64,000 nt of DNA from Chloroflexota bacterium (GTDB lineage: Bacteria; Chloroflexota; UBA6077; JACCZL01), in assembly GCA_020845495.1 (NCBI GenBank), contig JADLFM010000128.1, forward strand, positions 378,744-442,743. The letters are read 5' to 3'. A model generated the notes under the pieces. The model made no database searches. It worked only from the letters and a program-made list of their open reading frames with translations, and was not told the origin of the DNA. This document shows, in pieces, positions 25,739 through 34,017 of this stretch (within the stretch, counting starts at the first letter, position 1; each line of letters starts with the position of its first letter). The translations under genes were made by a program, and so were the position numbers.

Positions 25739-26338
25739 ATGGCGAAGACACCTGAACTGTCACGACGAGCGCTTCCGCGTCGAAGTGCGGCGGGGGCCTC
25801 GAGTATCGTCGGGGTGCGCCTGCCCGCGGCCCGAGGTGCACCGCTCACCGCTCTCTCCGGGTCAATGGCGGATGCGCTGCCTCTGGCCGTCCAGGTGGCC
25901 GTCCAGGTGGCCGTGCTGGCAACGCCCGCGCCGAACACGACGCCGCTGCTCGTGCCGCCAAGAGCCGCTACACCGCCGATAGCTGTCCATCCTGCCAGGG
26001 CGCTGCTGCCCGCTACGTCGACGGTTGCGGCCAGGCCTGTCGTCCCGCCCTATCAGCGGCCTGGTATCCAGGAGATGAGCCGCTTTGGGGGAGCGGCGTT
26101 CGCCGTCGACGCCAGCCACTTCCTGAACAGTTTCGAGGAATCGCTTTCCCTCGCCGCACCAGTCACGGCGTTCGGCTCGCCGCGTCAAGCTGCATCGCCT
26201 GAAGGGGCGGGCCGCCGTGCTCTTCGGAAGGACGGCCTCATCGGGCGATCCGGTCGGCGCGCCTTCCTGGCCTTCCAACATCGTGACCGAACCCCCGCAA
26301 ACCCGCGAATCCCACCAACACTTTCCGGAGCGAGGTGA
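25739..26338 (+). CDS. Hypothetical Ala/Pro-rich protein (doubtful)
   Basis: A 199-residue open frame beginning MAKTPELSRRALP, downstream of the possible promoter at 25507-25536. It is Ala/Pro/Val/Arg-rich with VAVQVAVLATPAPNTTP and a short less-biased part (MSRFGGAAFAVDASHFLNSF). I recognise no domain, and a longer overlapping minus-strand frame exists over part of it. It may be a real fast-evolving gene or chance coding in GC-rich DNA. Confidence 0.25.
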   Translation: MAKTPELSRRALPRRSAAGASSIVGVRLPAARGAPLTALSGSMADALPLAVQVAVQVAVLATPAPNTTPLLVPPRAATPPIAVHPARALLPATSTVAARPVVPPYQRPGIQEMSRFGGAAFAVDASHFLNSFEESLSLAAPVTAFGSPRQAASPEGAGRRALRKDGLIGRSGRRAFLAFQHRDRTPANPRIPPTLSGAR

Positions 26339-26370
26339 CTGCTACCCCCAAACGTGACGGTTCCCGTTCA

Positions 26371-26380
26371 TGACATGTCA
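26371..26380. promoter_or_regulatory. Perfect palindrome upstream of the CoA-transferase operon
   Basis: TGACATGTCA is a perfect 10-bp palindrome 68 bases before the first start of the cluster, within a wider CGTGAC...GTCACG inverted repeat (about 26353-26382). Its position suits an operator or activator site. The binding protein is unknown. Confidence 0.35.
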
Positions 26381-26448
26381 CGCGATGATTTTCCTCGGTG
26401 CGCTCGCGTCACTTCCCGTGGAGCGATCGTGCGCACCGGCGGAGGGCT

Positions 26449-27687
26449 ATGGTGAACCAGGATCTCGAATCCGCCCGTGCTTTGAGCCACTTGCGAGTTC
26501 TCGATCTCTCTGATGAGAAGGGCGTGTACGCGGCAAAGCTCCTCGCCGATCTTGGCGCCGACACCATCAAGATCGAGCGCCCCAGCGGAGACCCAACACG
26601 CCAGTTCGGGCCTTTTGTAGACGACGTTCCAGACCCAGGCAAGAGCCTGTTTTTCTTCCATTACAACACGAACAAGCGCGGGATCACGCTCGACATAGAG
26701 CACCCCGAGGGTAGGCGGCTGCTGCGCGAGCTCGTTCGAAGCGCCGACATCGTGGTCGAGAGCTTCGCGCCGGGTTATCTGGCAGCACTGGACCTGGCCT
26801 ATACCGACCTGGCGGCCATCAACCCGGGTCTAGTGATGGCGTCCATCACACCCTTCGGACAGTGCGGACCCCACGCCCACTACAAGGGCTCGGATCTCGT
26901 GGCGTGGGCCATGAGCGGCTACATGTCCATCCTCGGCTACGAGGATCTCAGCCTGCCGCCACTCAATGCCCCCTTCTTCCAGTGCTGCCACACCGCGGGG
27001 TATTACGCGGCGACCGGCGCCCTTGCGGCCGTCCTCCACCGAAAGCTGACCGGCCGAGGGCAACACGTCGACGTGTCGATGCAGGAAGCCATGGTCACCA
27101 TGTCGGAGAGCCCCAACGTCTTCTACCGGGACGACGTCGTGGTCTCACGCCGCTGGGGCTACAACGGCAATCCCAGCGCACGGCGTGTCTTCCCCAGTAA
27201 GGACGGCCACGTCGACATGACGCTGGGGCCGTTCCGGCGTGACCACTGGCCCCATATCGTGGACTGGCTCGACGCCGATGGCAAGAGCGGCGATCTCGGC
27301 GACGATAACTGGTTCGATCGCGACTGGGGTATGGCCCATATCGATCACATGTACGAGCAACTCGAAGCGTGGACCACGACCCGGACCGGCGCCGAACTGT
27401 TCCACGAGGGGCAGAAGCGCCGCCTGGAGGCAGCCCCGGTCAACGACATGCCGGCCGTCATGGCGGACCCACAGCTCAACGCTCGCGGCTATTTCGTTCA
27501 GGTGCCGCATCCGGAGCTCGACCGAACGCTGACCTATGCCGGCGCGCCGTACGACCTTCATGGCACCCCCTGGTCGATCCAGCGACGGGCCCCGTTGCTA
27601 GGCGAGCACAACCACGAGGTCTACGTGGGAGAGCTTGGCCTGACCGACCAGGAGTTGAACGCCTGCCGCGAACGCGGCGTCATCTGA
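26449..27687 (+). CDS. CaiB/BaiF CoA-transferase, subunit without the catalytic Asp
   Basis: A 412-residue type III CoA-transferase homologue: HLRVLDLSDEKGVYAAKLLADLGADTIKIE at the N-terminus (quoted in parts: VLDLSDEKGVYAAK, LLADLGADTIKIE), NPGLVMASITPFGQCGPH and C-terminal GVI. The site where active members carry Asp (usually D-x-x-G-G) reads FFQCCHTAGYYAA (about 176-188), so the catalytic Asp is missing. In known two-subunit enzymes such as BbsEF-type transferases, one subunit lacks this Asp. The neighbour at 27735 has it, 47 bases downstream. GGAGGG precedes the ATG at 26449. It is predicted to be the structural or CoA-binding partner in a heteromeric transferase. Confidence 0.88.
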   Translation: MVNQDLESARALSHLRVLDLSDEKGVYAAKLLADLGADTIKIERPSGDPTRQFGPFVDDVPDPGKSLFFFHYNTNKRGITLDIEHPEGRRLLRELVRSADIVVESFAPGYLAALDLAYTDLAAINPGLVMASITPFGQCGPHAHYKGSDLVAWAMSGYMSILGYEDLSLPPLNAPFFQCCHTAGYYAATGALAAVLHRKLTGRGQHVDVSMQEAMVTMSESPNVFYRDDVVVSRRWGYNGNPSARRVFPSKDGHVDMTLGPFRRDHWPHIVDWLDADGKSGDLGDDNWFDRDWGMAHIDHMYEQLEAWTTTRTGAELFHEGQKRRLEAAPVNDMPAVMADPQLNARGYFVQVPHPELDRTLTYAGAPYDLHGTPWSIQRRAPLLGEHNHEVYVGELGLTDQELNACRERGVI

Positions 27688-27734
27688 TTTCCACCCTATA
27701 CGTGTCTGCAACCCATACGTGCGTCAGACGGGAA

Positions 27735-28964
27735 ATGGACGGCACGAAGATGCTTGCCAGTGGTCCCCTCGATGGTATTCGCGTCATGGACTTCGGCTGG
27801 GTCGTGGCCGGGCCCCGCTGTGGGAAGACGCTCGCCGACCTCGGCGCCGAGGTCATTCGGATTGAAGGACGCGGCCGGATCGACTCATTCCGCTACGCCG
27901 GCGGCTTCGTTGACGGCAAAGAGCTGTCGCTGGGCGCCCGCTTCAAGGAGGTGAACCGCAACAAGCTCGCCATCACTCTCAACATGCGTGCCCCGAAGGG
28001 GCTCGAGGTGGCGAAGCGCTTGCTCGCGATCAGCGACGTGGTGCTCGAGAACTTCACCTCAGGCGTCATGGAGCGTTGGGGCTTCGGCTATGACGTCATG
28101 AAGGCGATCAATCCGGGCATCGTGTACGTCAGCATGTCCGGCTACGGGCACTCCGGCCCCTACGAGCCCTACGTGAGCCACGGGCCGATCGTGCAGGCGC
28201 TCTCGGGCTACACCCACTGCACGGGCTATCCGGGTATGGCGCCGGTCGTCATGGGCGCGTACGCCGACTTCATCGGAGGAGCGTCGGCAGCATTCGCGGT
28301 CGTGGCCGCGCTCGCACATCGCGAGCAGACCGGACAGGGGCAGTACATTGACCTGGGCCAGCTTCAGGCGATCGCCGCCACGACCGGCACCGCCGTGCTG
28401 GACTACACCGTCAATGGCCGTCCCGCGCAACGCATCGGCAACGAAAATTTTCACCAGCAGGCTGCCCCGTACGGCCCGTACCGCTGCGCCGGCGACGATC
28501 GCTGGTGCGCGATCGCCGTGACAACCGAGGACGAATGGGCCGCGTTTCGCACGGCCCTCGGCTGCCCGGCGTGGACGCTGGAGCCACGCTTCGCAACGAT
28601 GTCGGAGCGGGTCTGCCACCGGCGCGAGCTCGACGAACTGGTGACCGAATGGACTCGCCTCCACAGCCCCGAGGAGGTGATGTACCTGCTCCAGAAAGCC
28701 GGCTGCCCGGCTGGGGTGGTGCAGAACGCGGCGGATATGGCCAGGGATCCGCACCTTCACGCTCGCGGCTTCTGGGAGTATCAGCAGGACCCAGACCTTG
28801 GCACCCAGCGGTTCGAGGGCGTCCCGGCCAGGCTGTCCGAGACCCCCGGGCGGGTACGCCGTCCGGCTCCACAGGTCGGGCAGCACAACGACTATGTGTA
28901 TGGATCGCTCTTGGGGATGAATGAGGATCAGATTCGGCAGTACGCCGACGAGGGTGTCTTCTAA
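27735..28964 (+). CDS. CaiB/BaiF CoA-transferase, catalytic subunit
   Basis: A 409-residue type III CoA-transferase. IRVMDFGWVVAGPRCGKTLA starts the CoA-binding fold, and NPGIVYVSMSGYGHSGPY is the signature. Asp178 in GAYADFIGG is the catalytic aspartate. The C-terminus QIRQYADEGVF is typical. It follows the Asp-less homologue and precedes the first hydratase by 11 bases, so all are likely on one mRNA. Its substrate is probably the acid processed by the hydratases and flavoproteins downstream. ATG 27735 has only a weak Shine-Dalgarno, and an ATG at 27750 is an alternative start. Confidence 0.92.
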   Translation: MDGTKMLASGPLDGIRVMDFGWVVAGPRCGKTLADLGAEVIRIEGRGRIDSFRYAGGFVDGKELSLGARFKEVNRNKLAITLNMRAPKGLEVAKRLLAISDVVLENFTSGVMERWGFGYDVMKAINPGIVYVSMSGYGHSGPYEPYVSHGPIVQALSGYTHCTGYPGMAPVVMGAYADFIGGASAAFAVVAALAHREQTGQGQYIDLGQLQAIAATTGTAVLDYTVNGRPAQRIGNENFHQQAAPYGPYRCAGDDRWCAIAVTTEDEWAAFRTALGCPAWTLEPRFATMSERVCHRRELDELVTEWTRLHSPEEVMYLLQKAGCPAGVVQNAADMARDPHLHARGFWEYQQDPDLGTQRFEGVPARLSETPGRVRRPAPQVGQHNDYVYGSLLGMNEDQIRQYADEGVF

Positions 28965-28975
28965 AGGAGGCGAGC

Positions 28976-29818
28976 ATGCTCGCGAAATCGCCCCCAGCCT
29001 ACCAGTACGTGCTGTACGAGAAGCGCGGACGCACGGCGTTCGTCACCATCAATCGCCCCGAGGTGCTCAACGCGCTCCATTATCCGGCCCATGAGGAGCT
29101 CTACGACGTCTGGACCGATTTCATGGAGGATCCCGAGGTCTGGACAGCCGTCCTGACCGGCGCCGGCGACCGGGCCTTCTGTGCTGGTGCCGACATCAAG
29201 TACATGGCTTCGCAGACCAACTCGGTTCCGACCTCGGTGCGTGAGGCCAGCGATTCAAAGATTCAATTCGCTGGCCTGATCCACCGCCAGATCACCAAGC
29301 CGATCATCGCCGCGGTCAAAGGCTACTGCCTGGGCGGCGGCCTGGAGACGGCGATGGCGTGCGACATCGTCATCGCCTCTGAGACCGCTCGCTTCGGCAC
29401 GCCCGAGATCAAGAACACCGGCGGCTACCCTGGATCCGGCGGCATCCACCGACTTCCCCGCCACGTACCCCGCAAGATCGCCATGCAGATGCTGCTCACC
29501 GGCGACCACATCAGCGCGGACGAGGCGCTGCGGAGCGGACTGATCAACAAAGTCGTTCCGTCGGATCAGGTCATGCCCGAGGCGATTGCCCTGGCCGACC
29601 GCATCAACGAGCGGCCACCCATGACCGTGCGTGTCATCAAGGAGATGGTCGACCGCACCCTGGACCTTCCGCTCGAGTACCCGGTCGATACCCGGCTCCG
29701 CGCCTGGGATCTGGACGATCTCGTCGGCGCGAAGCTGCGTGAGTCAGAGGACTGGAAGTCGCGCGAGGGTCCACGATCCTTCGTCGAGAAGCGCAAGCCC
29801 GTCTGGAAGGGCCGTTGA
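28976..29818 (+). CDS. Enoyl-CoA hydratase/isomerase family protein (1 of pair)
   Basis: A 280-residue crotonase. Oxyanion-hole strands are FCAGADIKYM and VKGYCLGGGLETAMACDI. Both general acid/base glutamates of true hydratases are present: Glu124 in GGGLE and Glu144 in FGTPEI. It should therefore hydrate a 2-enoyl-CoA in the cytoplasm. AAAGGAGG precedes the ATG. The second hydratase starts 21 bases after its stop. The two share the LPRHVPRKIAMQMLL / LPRHIPRKIAMEMLL block and so arose by duplication. Confidence 0.93.
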   Translation: MLAKSPPAYQYVLYEKRGRTAFVTINRPEVLNALHYPAHEELYDVWTDFMEDPEVWTAVLTGAGDRAFCAGADIKYMASQTNSVPTSVREASDSKIQFAGLIHRQITKPIIAAVKGYCLGGGLETAMACDIVIASETARFGTPEIKNTGGYPGSGGIHRLPRHVPRKIAMQMLLTGDHISADEALRSGLINKVVPSDQVMPEAIALADRINERPPMTVRVIKEMVDRTLDLPLEYPVDTRLRAWDLDDLVGAKLRESEDWKSREGPRSFVEKRKPVWKGR

Positions 29819-29839
29819 CGAGGGCGGAGGGAGGCTGGC

Positions 29840-30703
29840 GTGGAACACACGACGAACGGCAACCCCGACGGTGCTCGCCGCTTTCAGGATCTACTCTATG
29901 AGAAGCGGGACCGCATCGCCTACCTCACGATCAACCGACCGCACGTCCTGAACGCGATCAGTCCAGTCACCCAGGACGAGCTCAACGAGGTGTTCGAGGA
30001 CATCGCGGACGATCCGGACGTCTGGGTCGTGGTGCTGACCGGCGCCGGCGATCGCGCCTTTTCCGCCGGTGCGGACATCAAGTGGCGATTCGAACACCCC
30101 GAAGAAAACGAGCGTCGGGAGCACGAGCGGAAGAAGCGGCGCCGCCGGGTCTACTGGCATCTGGACGCGTCGTACGGAGGGGATCTGCCGCTCGAGGTCT
30201 GGAAGCCGATCATCGCCGCCGTCAACGGCTACGCCCTGGGCGGTGGGTTCGAGGTGGCGATGAACTGCGACATCGTCATTGCCGCCGAGACCGCCGTCTT
30301 CGGGCTGCCGGAGGTGACCCGAGGCTGGACGCCGGCGGCCGCGAACTTCCTGCTGCCGCGCCACATCCCGCGGAAGATCGCGATGGAGATGCTGCTCTTC
30401 GGCGACCGCATCTCCGCCCAGCGCGCCTACGAGGTCGGCCTGGTCAACAAACTGGTGCCGGCCGCCGAACTGCTGGATACCGCCACGGCCTACGCCCAGC
30501 GGCTTTGCCAGAACCCGCCGCTGGCCGTCCAGGCCGCGAAACAACTGTTCCTGCGTGGGCTGGACATGCCGATGAATTACGCGCCGGTGGCGTGGCATCT
30601 GATGTCGGATGCCGTCACACGCGCGGTCCAGGACTCGGAAGACATCGCCGAGGGACGGCGGGCTTTTGCCGAGAAGCGCGCCCCTCAGTTCAAGGGCCGG
30701 TAA
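29840..30703 (+). CDS. Enoyl-CoA hydratase/isomerase family protein (2 of pair)
   Basis: A 287-residue crotonase starting at GTG 29840 with GGAGG upstream. SAGADIKW and VNGYALGGGFEVAMNCDI form the oxyanion hole, and Glu138 and Glu158 (FGLPEV) are the catalytic glutamates. Compared with its neighbour it has a very charged insert at about 83-106 (HPEENERREHERKKRRRR) in the loop after the first oxyanion strand, a region that shapes the acyl pocket. It may handle a different substrate or form mixed hexamers with the 28976 protein. Confidence 0.92.
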   Translation: MEHTTNGNPDGARRFQDLLYEKRDRIAYLTINRPHVLNAISPVTQDELNEVFEDIADDPDVWVVVLTGAGDRAFSAGADIKWRFEHPEENERREHERKKRRRRVYWHLDASYGGDLPLEVWKPIIAAVNGYALGGGFEVAMNCDIVIAAETAVFGLPEVTRGWTPAAANFLLPRHIPRKIAMEMLLFGDRISAQRAYEVGLVNKLVPAAELLDTATAYAQRLCQNPPLAVQAAKQLFLRGLDMPMNYAPVAWHLMSDAVTRAVQDSEDIAEGRRAFAEKRAPQFKGR

Positions 30704-30758
30704 GCGCCGGCTGGGCTGATGAACCAATGCTGAAGATGCCGTGCAAGAGAGGCAAAGT

Positions 30759-32465
30759 ATGGCTGAGTTGATCGAGACTGATGTGCTGGTTGTCGGCGCA
30801 GGCGGGGCCGGCATGCGGGCCGCCTGCGAGGCCAGCCTGGCCGGCGCCAAAGTGCTGGTTGCGGTGAAGGGGCGCTTCGGCGCGGTCGGCACCCGAGGAG
30901 CGGGTGGAACCGCCGCTGCCATCTCGGAGCGCGGCGGCATCCGTCCCGTCGGAATGCCGAACGTGCAGCCGGACCAGCGTCTCGAGCCGGACCAGGTCTA
31001 CGAAGACGTCATCCAGTGCGGACTGGGTATGGCCGACCCGAAGCTCGTTCGGATCCTCGTCGATGACGCGGCCGAAACGATCCAACGGCTCGACGAATGG
31101 GGGTTGGTCCCGACCTTCGCCGAGGGCTACGGCGCGGGGACGCACGGCGTTCCAGTCTCGATGGCGCTCCAGCGCATGGTTCGGCACAGCGACATCGTGG
31201 TGCGGAACCGAACGGCGGTGAGCGACCTGCTGATGAAAGACGGAGCCTGCGTGGGCGCCGTGGCGGTGGACGAGACCACCGGCGAGACGCTGACGATCAA
31301 GGCCGGGTCGACGATCCTGGCGACGGGCGGCCTCGGCCGGGCGTACTGGCTCAACTTTCACCCATCGTGTGTGACCGGTGATGGCTATGCACTGGGCTTC
31401 CAGGCCGGAGCCGAGCTATTCAACCTGGAGTTCCATCAGATCTTCATCGAGACGGTCGCGCCGAGTGTCAATCTGGTGCACACCTGGCTCTGGGAGTCGT
31501 ACCCCCGCCTGACCAACTCGGCCGGCGAGGAGTTCCTGGGGAACTACACGCCGCCCGGCGTGGACCCACGCGAGTGCATGGATCAGCGCCGCCTGCACAA
31601 TCCCTTCAGCACGCGTGACCAATACTCCCGCTACGTCGACCTGGCGATGGTGGGCGAAGTGAAGGCTGGGCGCGGCACCCCACGGGGCGGCGTCTACGTG
31701 ACGATCGAGGATCCGTCCTATCGGATCCGGCCCGACCTGTTGGACTGGTATGCCTATCGGGGCATCGAGTGGGACCGTGGCCCTATCGAGATTGGGGTCG
31801 GCCACCATTGCTGCGATGGCGGGCTACGCATAGATGAGAACGCTCAGACGACCGTCCCTGGCCTCTACGCCGCCGGCGAGTTGGCAGCCGGGCCGCACGG
31901 TGCGGACCGGATCGGCGGACACATGCTGCTGGCGTCCCAGGTCTTCGGCGCTCGTGCGGGTCGAGCCGCGGCCGCCCACGCCCGGGCCAACGGCGTTGCG
32001 TCACTCGACATGGCGCAAGTGTCCGAGTACGAGGCGGGGCTGCGCACACCCCGCTCGGGCGACCTCCCCGTGTCGGACCTGGCGAACGCCATGGGACGGC
32101 TGTTGTGGGATGAACTTCTGGTCGGACGTACCGCGGACGGGCTGCGGCGGGCACAAGCCGAGATCGCGCGGATGCGCGCCGAGGATCTCCCGCGGCTGTC
32201 GATTCAGGAGCCGCTGGATCTGGTCCGGTCGGTCGAGATTCGCAACGGGCTGAAGGCAGCGGAGCTCGTGGCCCATGCGAGTCTGGAGCGAACGGAGAGT
32301 CGGGGCGGGCACCATCGTGCGGATTTCCCGTCTCAGAATGACGCCGAGTGGCTCGAGACGATCGTGCTCCAGAAGCGCGATGGGGGGATCCAGACCAGCC
32401 GCCGAGCGCTCGATCCAGGGTGGAGGCCGCGGGAGGCCGACATGTTCGGCCGTCGATGGGGATAG
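30759..32465 (+). CDS. FAD-dependent fumarate reductase/succinate dehydrogenase-type flavoprotein
   Basis: A 568-residue flavoprotein. VLVVGAGGAGMRAACEA is the dinucleotide-binding motif, followed by RGAGGTAAA. TVPGLYAAGELAAGPHGADRIGGHML is the second FAD block of the fumarate-reductase superfamily (AAGE and ADRIGG, with Arg in the place used for substrate carboxylate). FHQIFIET and an SdhA-like C-terminal helical region (EIRNGLKAAELVAHASLERTESRGGHHR, quoted in parts) complete the SdhA/FrdA/AprA architecture. No iron-sulphur or membrane-anchor subunit is adjacent, so it may be a soluble enoate reductase or dehydrogenase of the pathway. The start at 30759 has GAGAGGC upstream. Confidence 0.85.
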   Translation: MAELIETDVLVVGAGGAGMRAACEASLAGAKVLVAVKGRFGAVGTRGAGGTAAAISERGGIRPVGMPNVQPDQRLEPDQVYEDVIQCGLGMADPKLVRILVDDAAETIQRLDEWGLVPTFAEGYGAGTHGVPVSMALQRMVRHSDIVVRNRTAVSDLLMKDGACVGAVAVDETTGETLTIKAGSTILATGGLGRAYWLNFHPSCVTGDGYALGFQAGAELFNLEFHQIFIETVAPSVNLVHTWLWESYPRLTNSAGEEFLGNYTPPGVDPRECMDQRRLHNPFSTRDQYSRYVDLAMVGEVKAGRGTPRGGVYVTIEDPSYRIRPDLLDWYAYRGIEWDRGPIEIGVGHHCCDGGLRIDENAQTTVPGLYAAGELAAGPHGADRIGGHMLLASQVFGARAGRAAAAHARANGVASLDMAQVSEYEAGLRTPRSGDLPVSDLANAMGRLLWDELLVGRTADGLRRAQAEIARMRAEDLPRLSIQEPLDLVRSVEIRNGLKAAELVAHASLERTESRGGHHRADFPSQNDAEWLETIVLQKRDGGIQTSRRALDPGWRPREADMFGRRWG

Positions 32466-32476
32466 AGGCTGGAGCG

Positions 32477-32508
32477 ACCGGGGGCCGTGCATCTATCGGG
32501 CCCCCGGT
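32477..32508 (+). terminator. Perfect 10-bp hairpin after the flavoprotein gene
   Basis: Bases 32477-32486 and 32499-32508 are exact reverse complements around a 12-base loop, 11 bases after the stop. It probably ends the 26449-32465 transcript or reduces read-through into the next gene. Confidence 0.6.
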
Positions 32509-32542
32509 ACGCCTCGACTGACGCGAGCACAGTGTTGAAGCG

Positions 32543-32576
32543 GCCGTCGCCACATCGCTGGCGACGTGGCGACGGC
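32543..32576 (+). promoter_or_regulatory. 11-bp hairpin just upstream of the second FAD gene
   Basis: Bases 32543-32553 and 32566-32576 pair perfectly around a 12-base loop, ending about 12 bases before the AGGAGGAG ribosome-binding site. It could be a second terminator or a 5'-UTR element affecting the downstream gene. Confidence 0.45.
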
Positions 32577-32601
32577 GCGGCGAGACGAGGAGGAGCGAGC
32601 G

Positions 32602-33948
32602 ATGCAACGCGGCAACGGCGCCACTATCCACGAGCCGGCCCGGCAGTTGCCGGTCTACGGCACCTGTGAAGTCCTGGTCGTGGGCGGCGGACCGGCTGGT
32701 ACGGCGGCCGCGATCTCAGCGGCACGCGCCGGCGCTGAGACCGTCCTGGCCGAGCGGTACGGCTACCTCGGCGGGCTCTCGACCGGTGGACTAGTCTGCT
32801 GGATCGACCGGATGGCTGACTGGGAAGGACGACTGGTGGTCGGCGGCGTCGGCAAGGATCTGATGGACGCCTGCGCCGCTGAGGAAGGCGGGCTCGTCGG
32901 GCCATCCCCCGACCTCTGGGGCTCGCGCGACCCGGAGGCCGTCACCTACTGGGGCCCTCGTAGCGCGTCTCGTCGGGGCGTAGTCACCTGGTCCCCGACG
33001 ATCGACCCGGAGATTCTGAAGGGGGTCTCGAACGACAAAGTCCGTCAGGCTGGCGCCCAGATGCTACTCCACTGCTGGGCGGTCGGCCCGGCGATGGTCG
33101 ACGGGCGAGTCGGTGGCGCGATTTTTGAGAGTAAAGAGGGGCGTTTCGCCGTTCTGGCCGACGTGACGATCGACTGCACCGGCGACGGCGACATCTTCGC
33201 CGGGGCCGGCGCCGGGTTTGAGTCCGACGTCGACGCGAGCTCGATCCACGCCCTGATGAACACGGCCTGCCGTTACGGCAACGTCGATACTGACGCCTAC
33301 TTCGCGTTCCAGATCGAGAACCCGGACGGCTTCAGCAACCTCATGCGCCGGGCAGACGCCGCCGGTGTGGGCTTTCACTGTGGGGTGATGCCCCAGCATG
33401 GCCAGTCGCTGTGCATGCATCCGAAGATGGCCGGTTACTCGGCGATCAAGGTCGCCGATCTGACCGAGGCCGAGCTTCGCTCGCGGGACGCTCACCGAGC
33501 GGGCCTCCAGTGGTGGCGCGAGCACATGCCCGGCTGGCAGCATGCGATTCTGGTCGAGACGGCGCCGCAAATCGGCGTACGCCATAGCCGCCGCCTGGCC
33601 GGCGTGACGACGGTTTCGATGTCCCGCTGGCGAGAGGACGGCCGTGCCGAGGACAGCATCGGCCTCTGCCCTGGCTCGACGCCCGAGATGCCAACTCTGC
33701 AGATCCCGCTGGGGAGCTTGATTCCGCGCGACCTCGACGGGATGCTCGTCGCCGGCCGCAACCTGAGCTGCGACGCGCGGGCTCATAGTCTGTTACGCGA
33801 AATCCCAGAATGCTGGGTCATGGGCGAGGCGGCAGGCGCCGCGGCGGCGCTCGCCGTTCAGCAGCAGGCCGCCGTTCGCGAGGTCAACCTGCCCGTGCTA
33901 CAGGATAGGTTGCGCGAGGCCGGGGCGGTGGTGGACCTGCCCGGCTGA
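32602..33948 (+). CDS. FAD-dependent oxidoreductase (FAD_oxidored / PF12831 type)
   Basis: A 448-residue flavoprotein. VLVVGGGPAGTAAAISAARAG is the FAD-binding motif (about 24-44, quoted here as GGGPAGTAAAISAARAG), followed by ERYGYLGGLSTGG. DVTIDCTGDGDIFAGAGA is the family's second conserved block, and DLDGMLVAGRNLSCDARA near the C-terminus is the third. This family oxidises or reduces varied small substrates; the exact reaction is not predictable. It starts at 32602 behind AGGAGGAG. Two hairpins separate it from the flavoprotein upstream, so it may be a separate transcript, but orientation and context tie it to the cluster. Confidence 0.85.
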   Translation: MQRGNGATIHEPARQLPVYGTCEVLVVGGGPAGTAAAISAARAGAETVLAERYGYLGGLSTGGLVCWIDRMADWEGRLVVGGVGKDLMDACAAEEGGLVGPSPDLWGSRDPEAVTYWGPRSASRRGVVTWSPTIDPEILKGVSNDKVRQAGAQMLLHCWAVGPAMVDGRVGGAIFESKEGRFAVLADVTIDCTGDGDIFAGAGAGFESDVDASSIHALMNTACRYGNVDTDAYFAFQIENPDGFSNLMRRADAAGVGFHCGVMPQHGQSLCMHPKMAGYSAIKVADLTEAELRSRDAHRAGLQWWREHMPGWQHAILVETAPQIGVRHSRRLAGVTTVSMSRWREDGRAEDSIGLCPGSTPEMPTLQIPLGSLIPRDLDGMLVAGRNLSCDARAHSLLREIPECWVMGEAAGAAAALAVQQQAAVREVNLPVLQDRLREAGAVVDLPG

Positions 33949-34017
33949 GCGACAGGTTGCTGACCGAGCCGTGCGGACTCAGCGATACGCCCGTTCCAGG
34001 CTGACTGGGACGGCGCG

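Larger units (their letters stand above)
25271..26448. other. Long intergenic stretch between methyltransferase and CoA-transferase cluster
   Basis: About 1.18 kb without a convincing gene. It opens with GC-rich short repeats (CCCGACGTCGCCC twice, at about 25273 and 25301). TTGACA at 25507-25512 with TAAAAG 18 bases on is a possible promoter. A GAGGAGGTGAG tract near 25632 resembles a ribosome-binding site but has no well-spaced start. One weak open frame (25739-26338) is listed separately. Confidence 0.5.
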
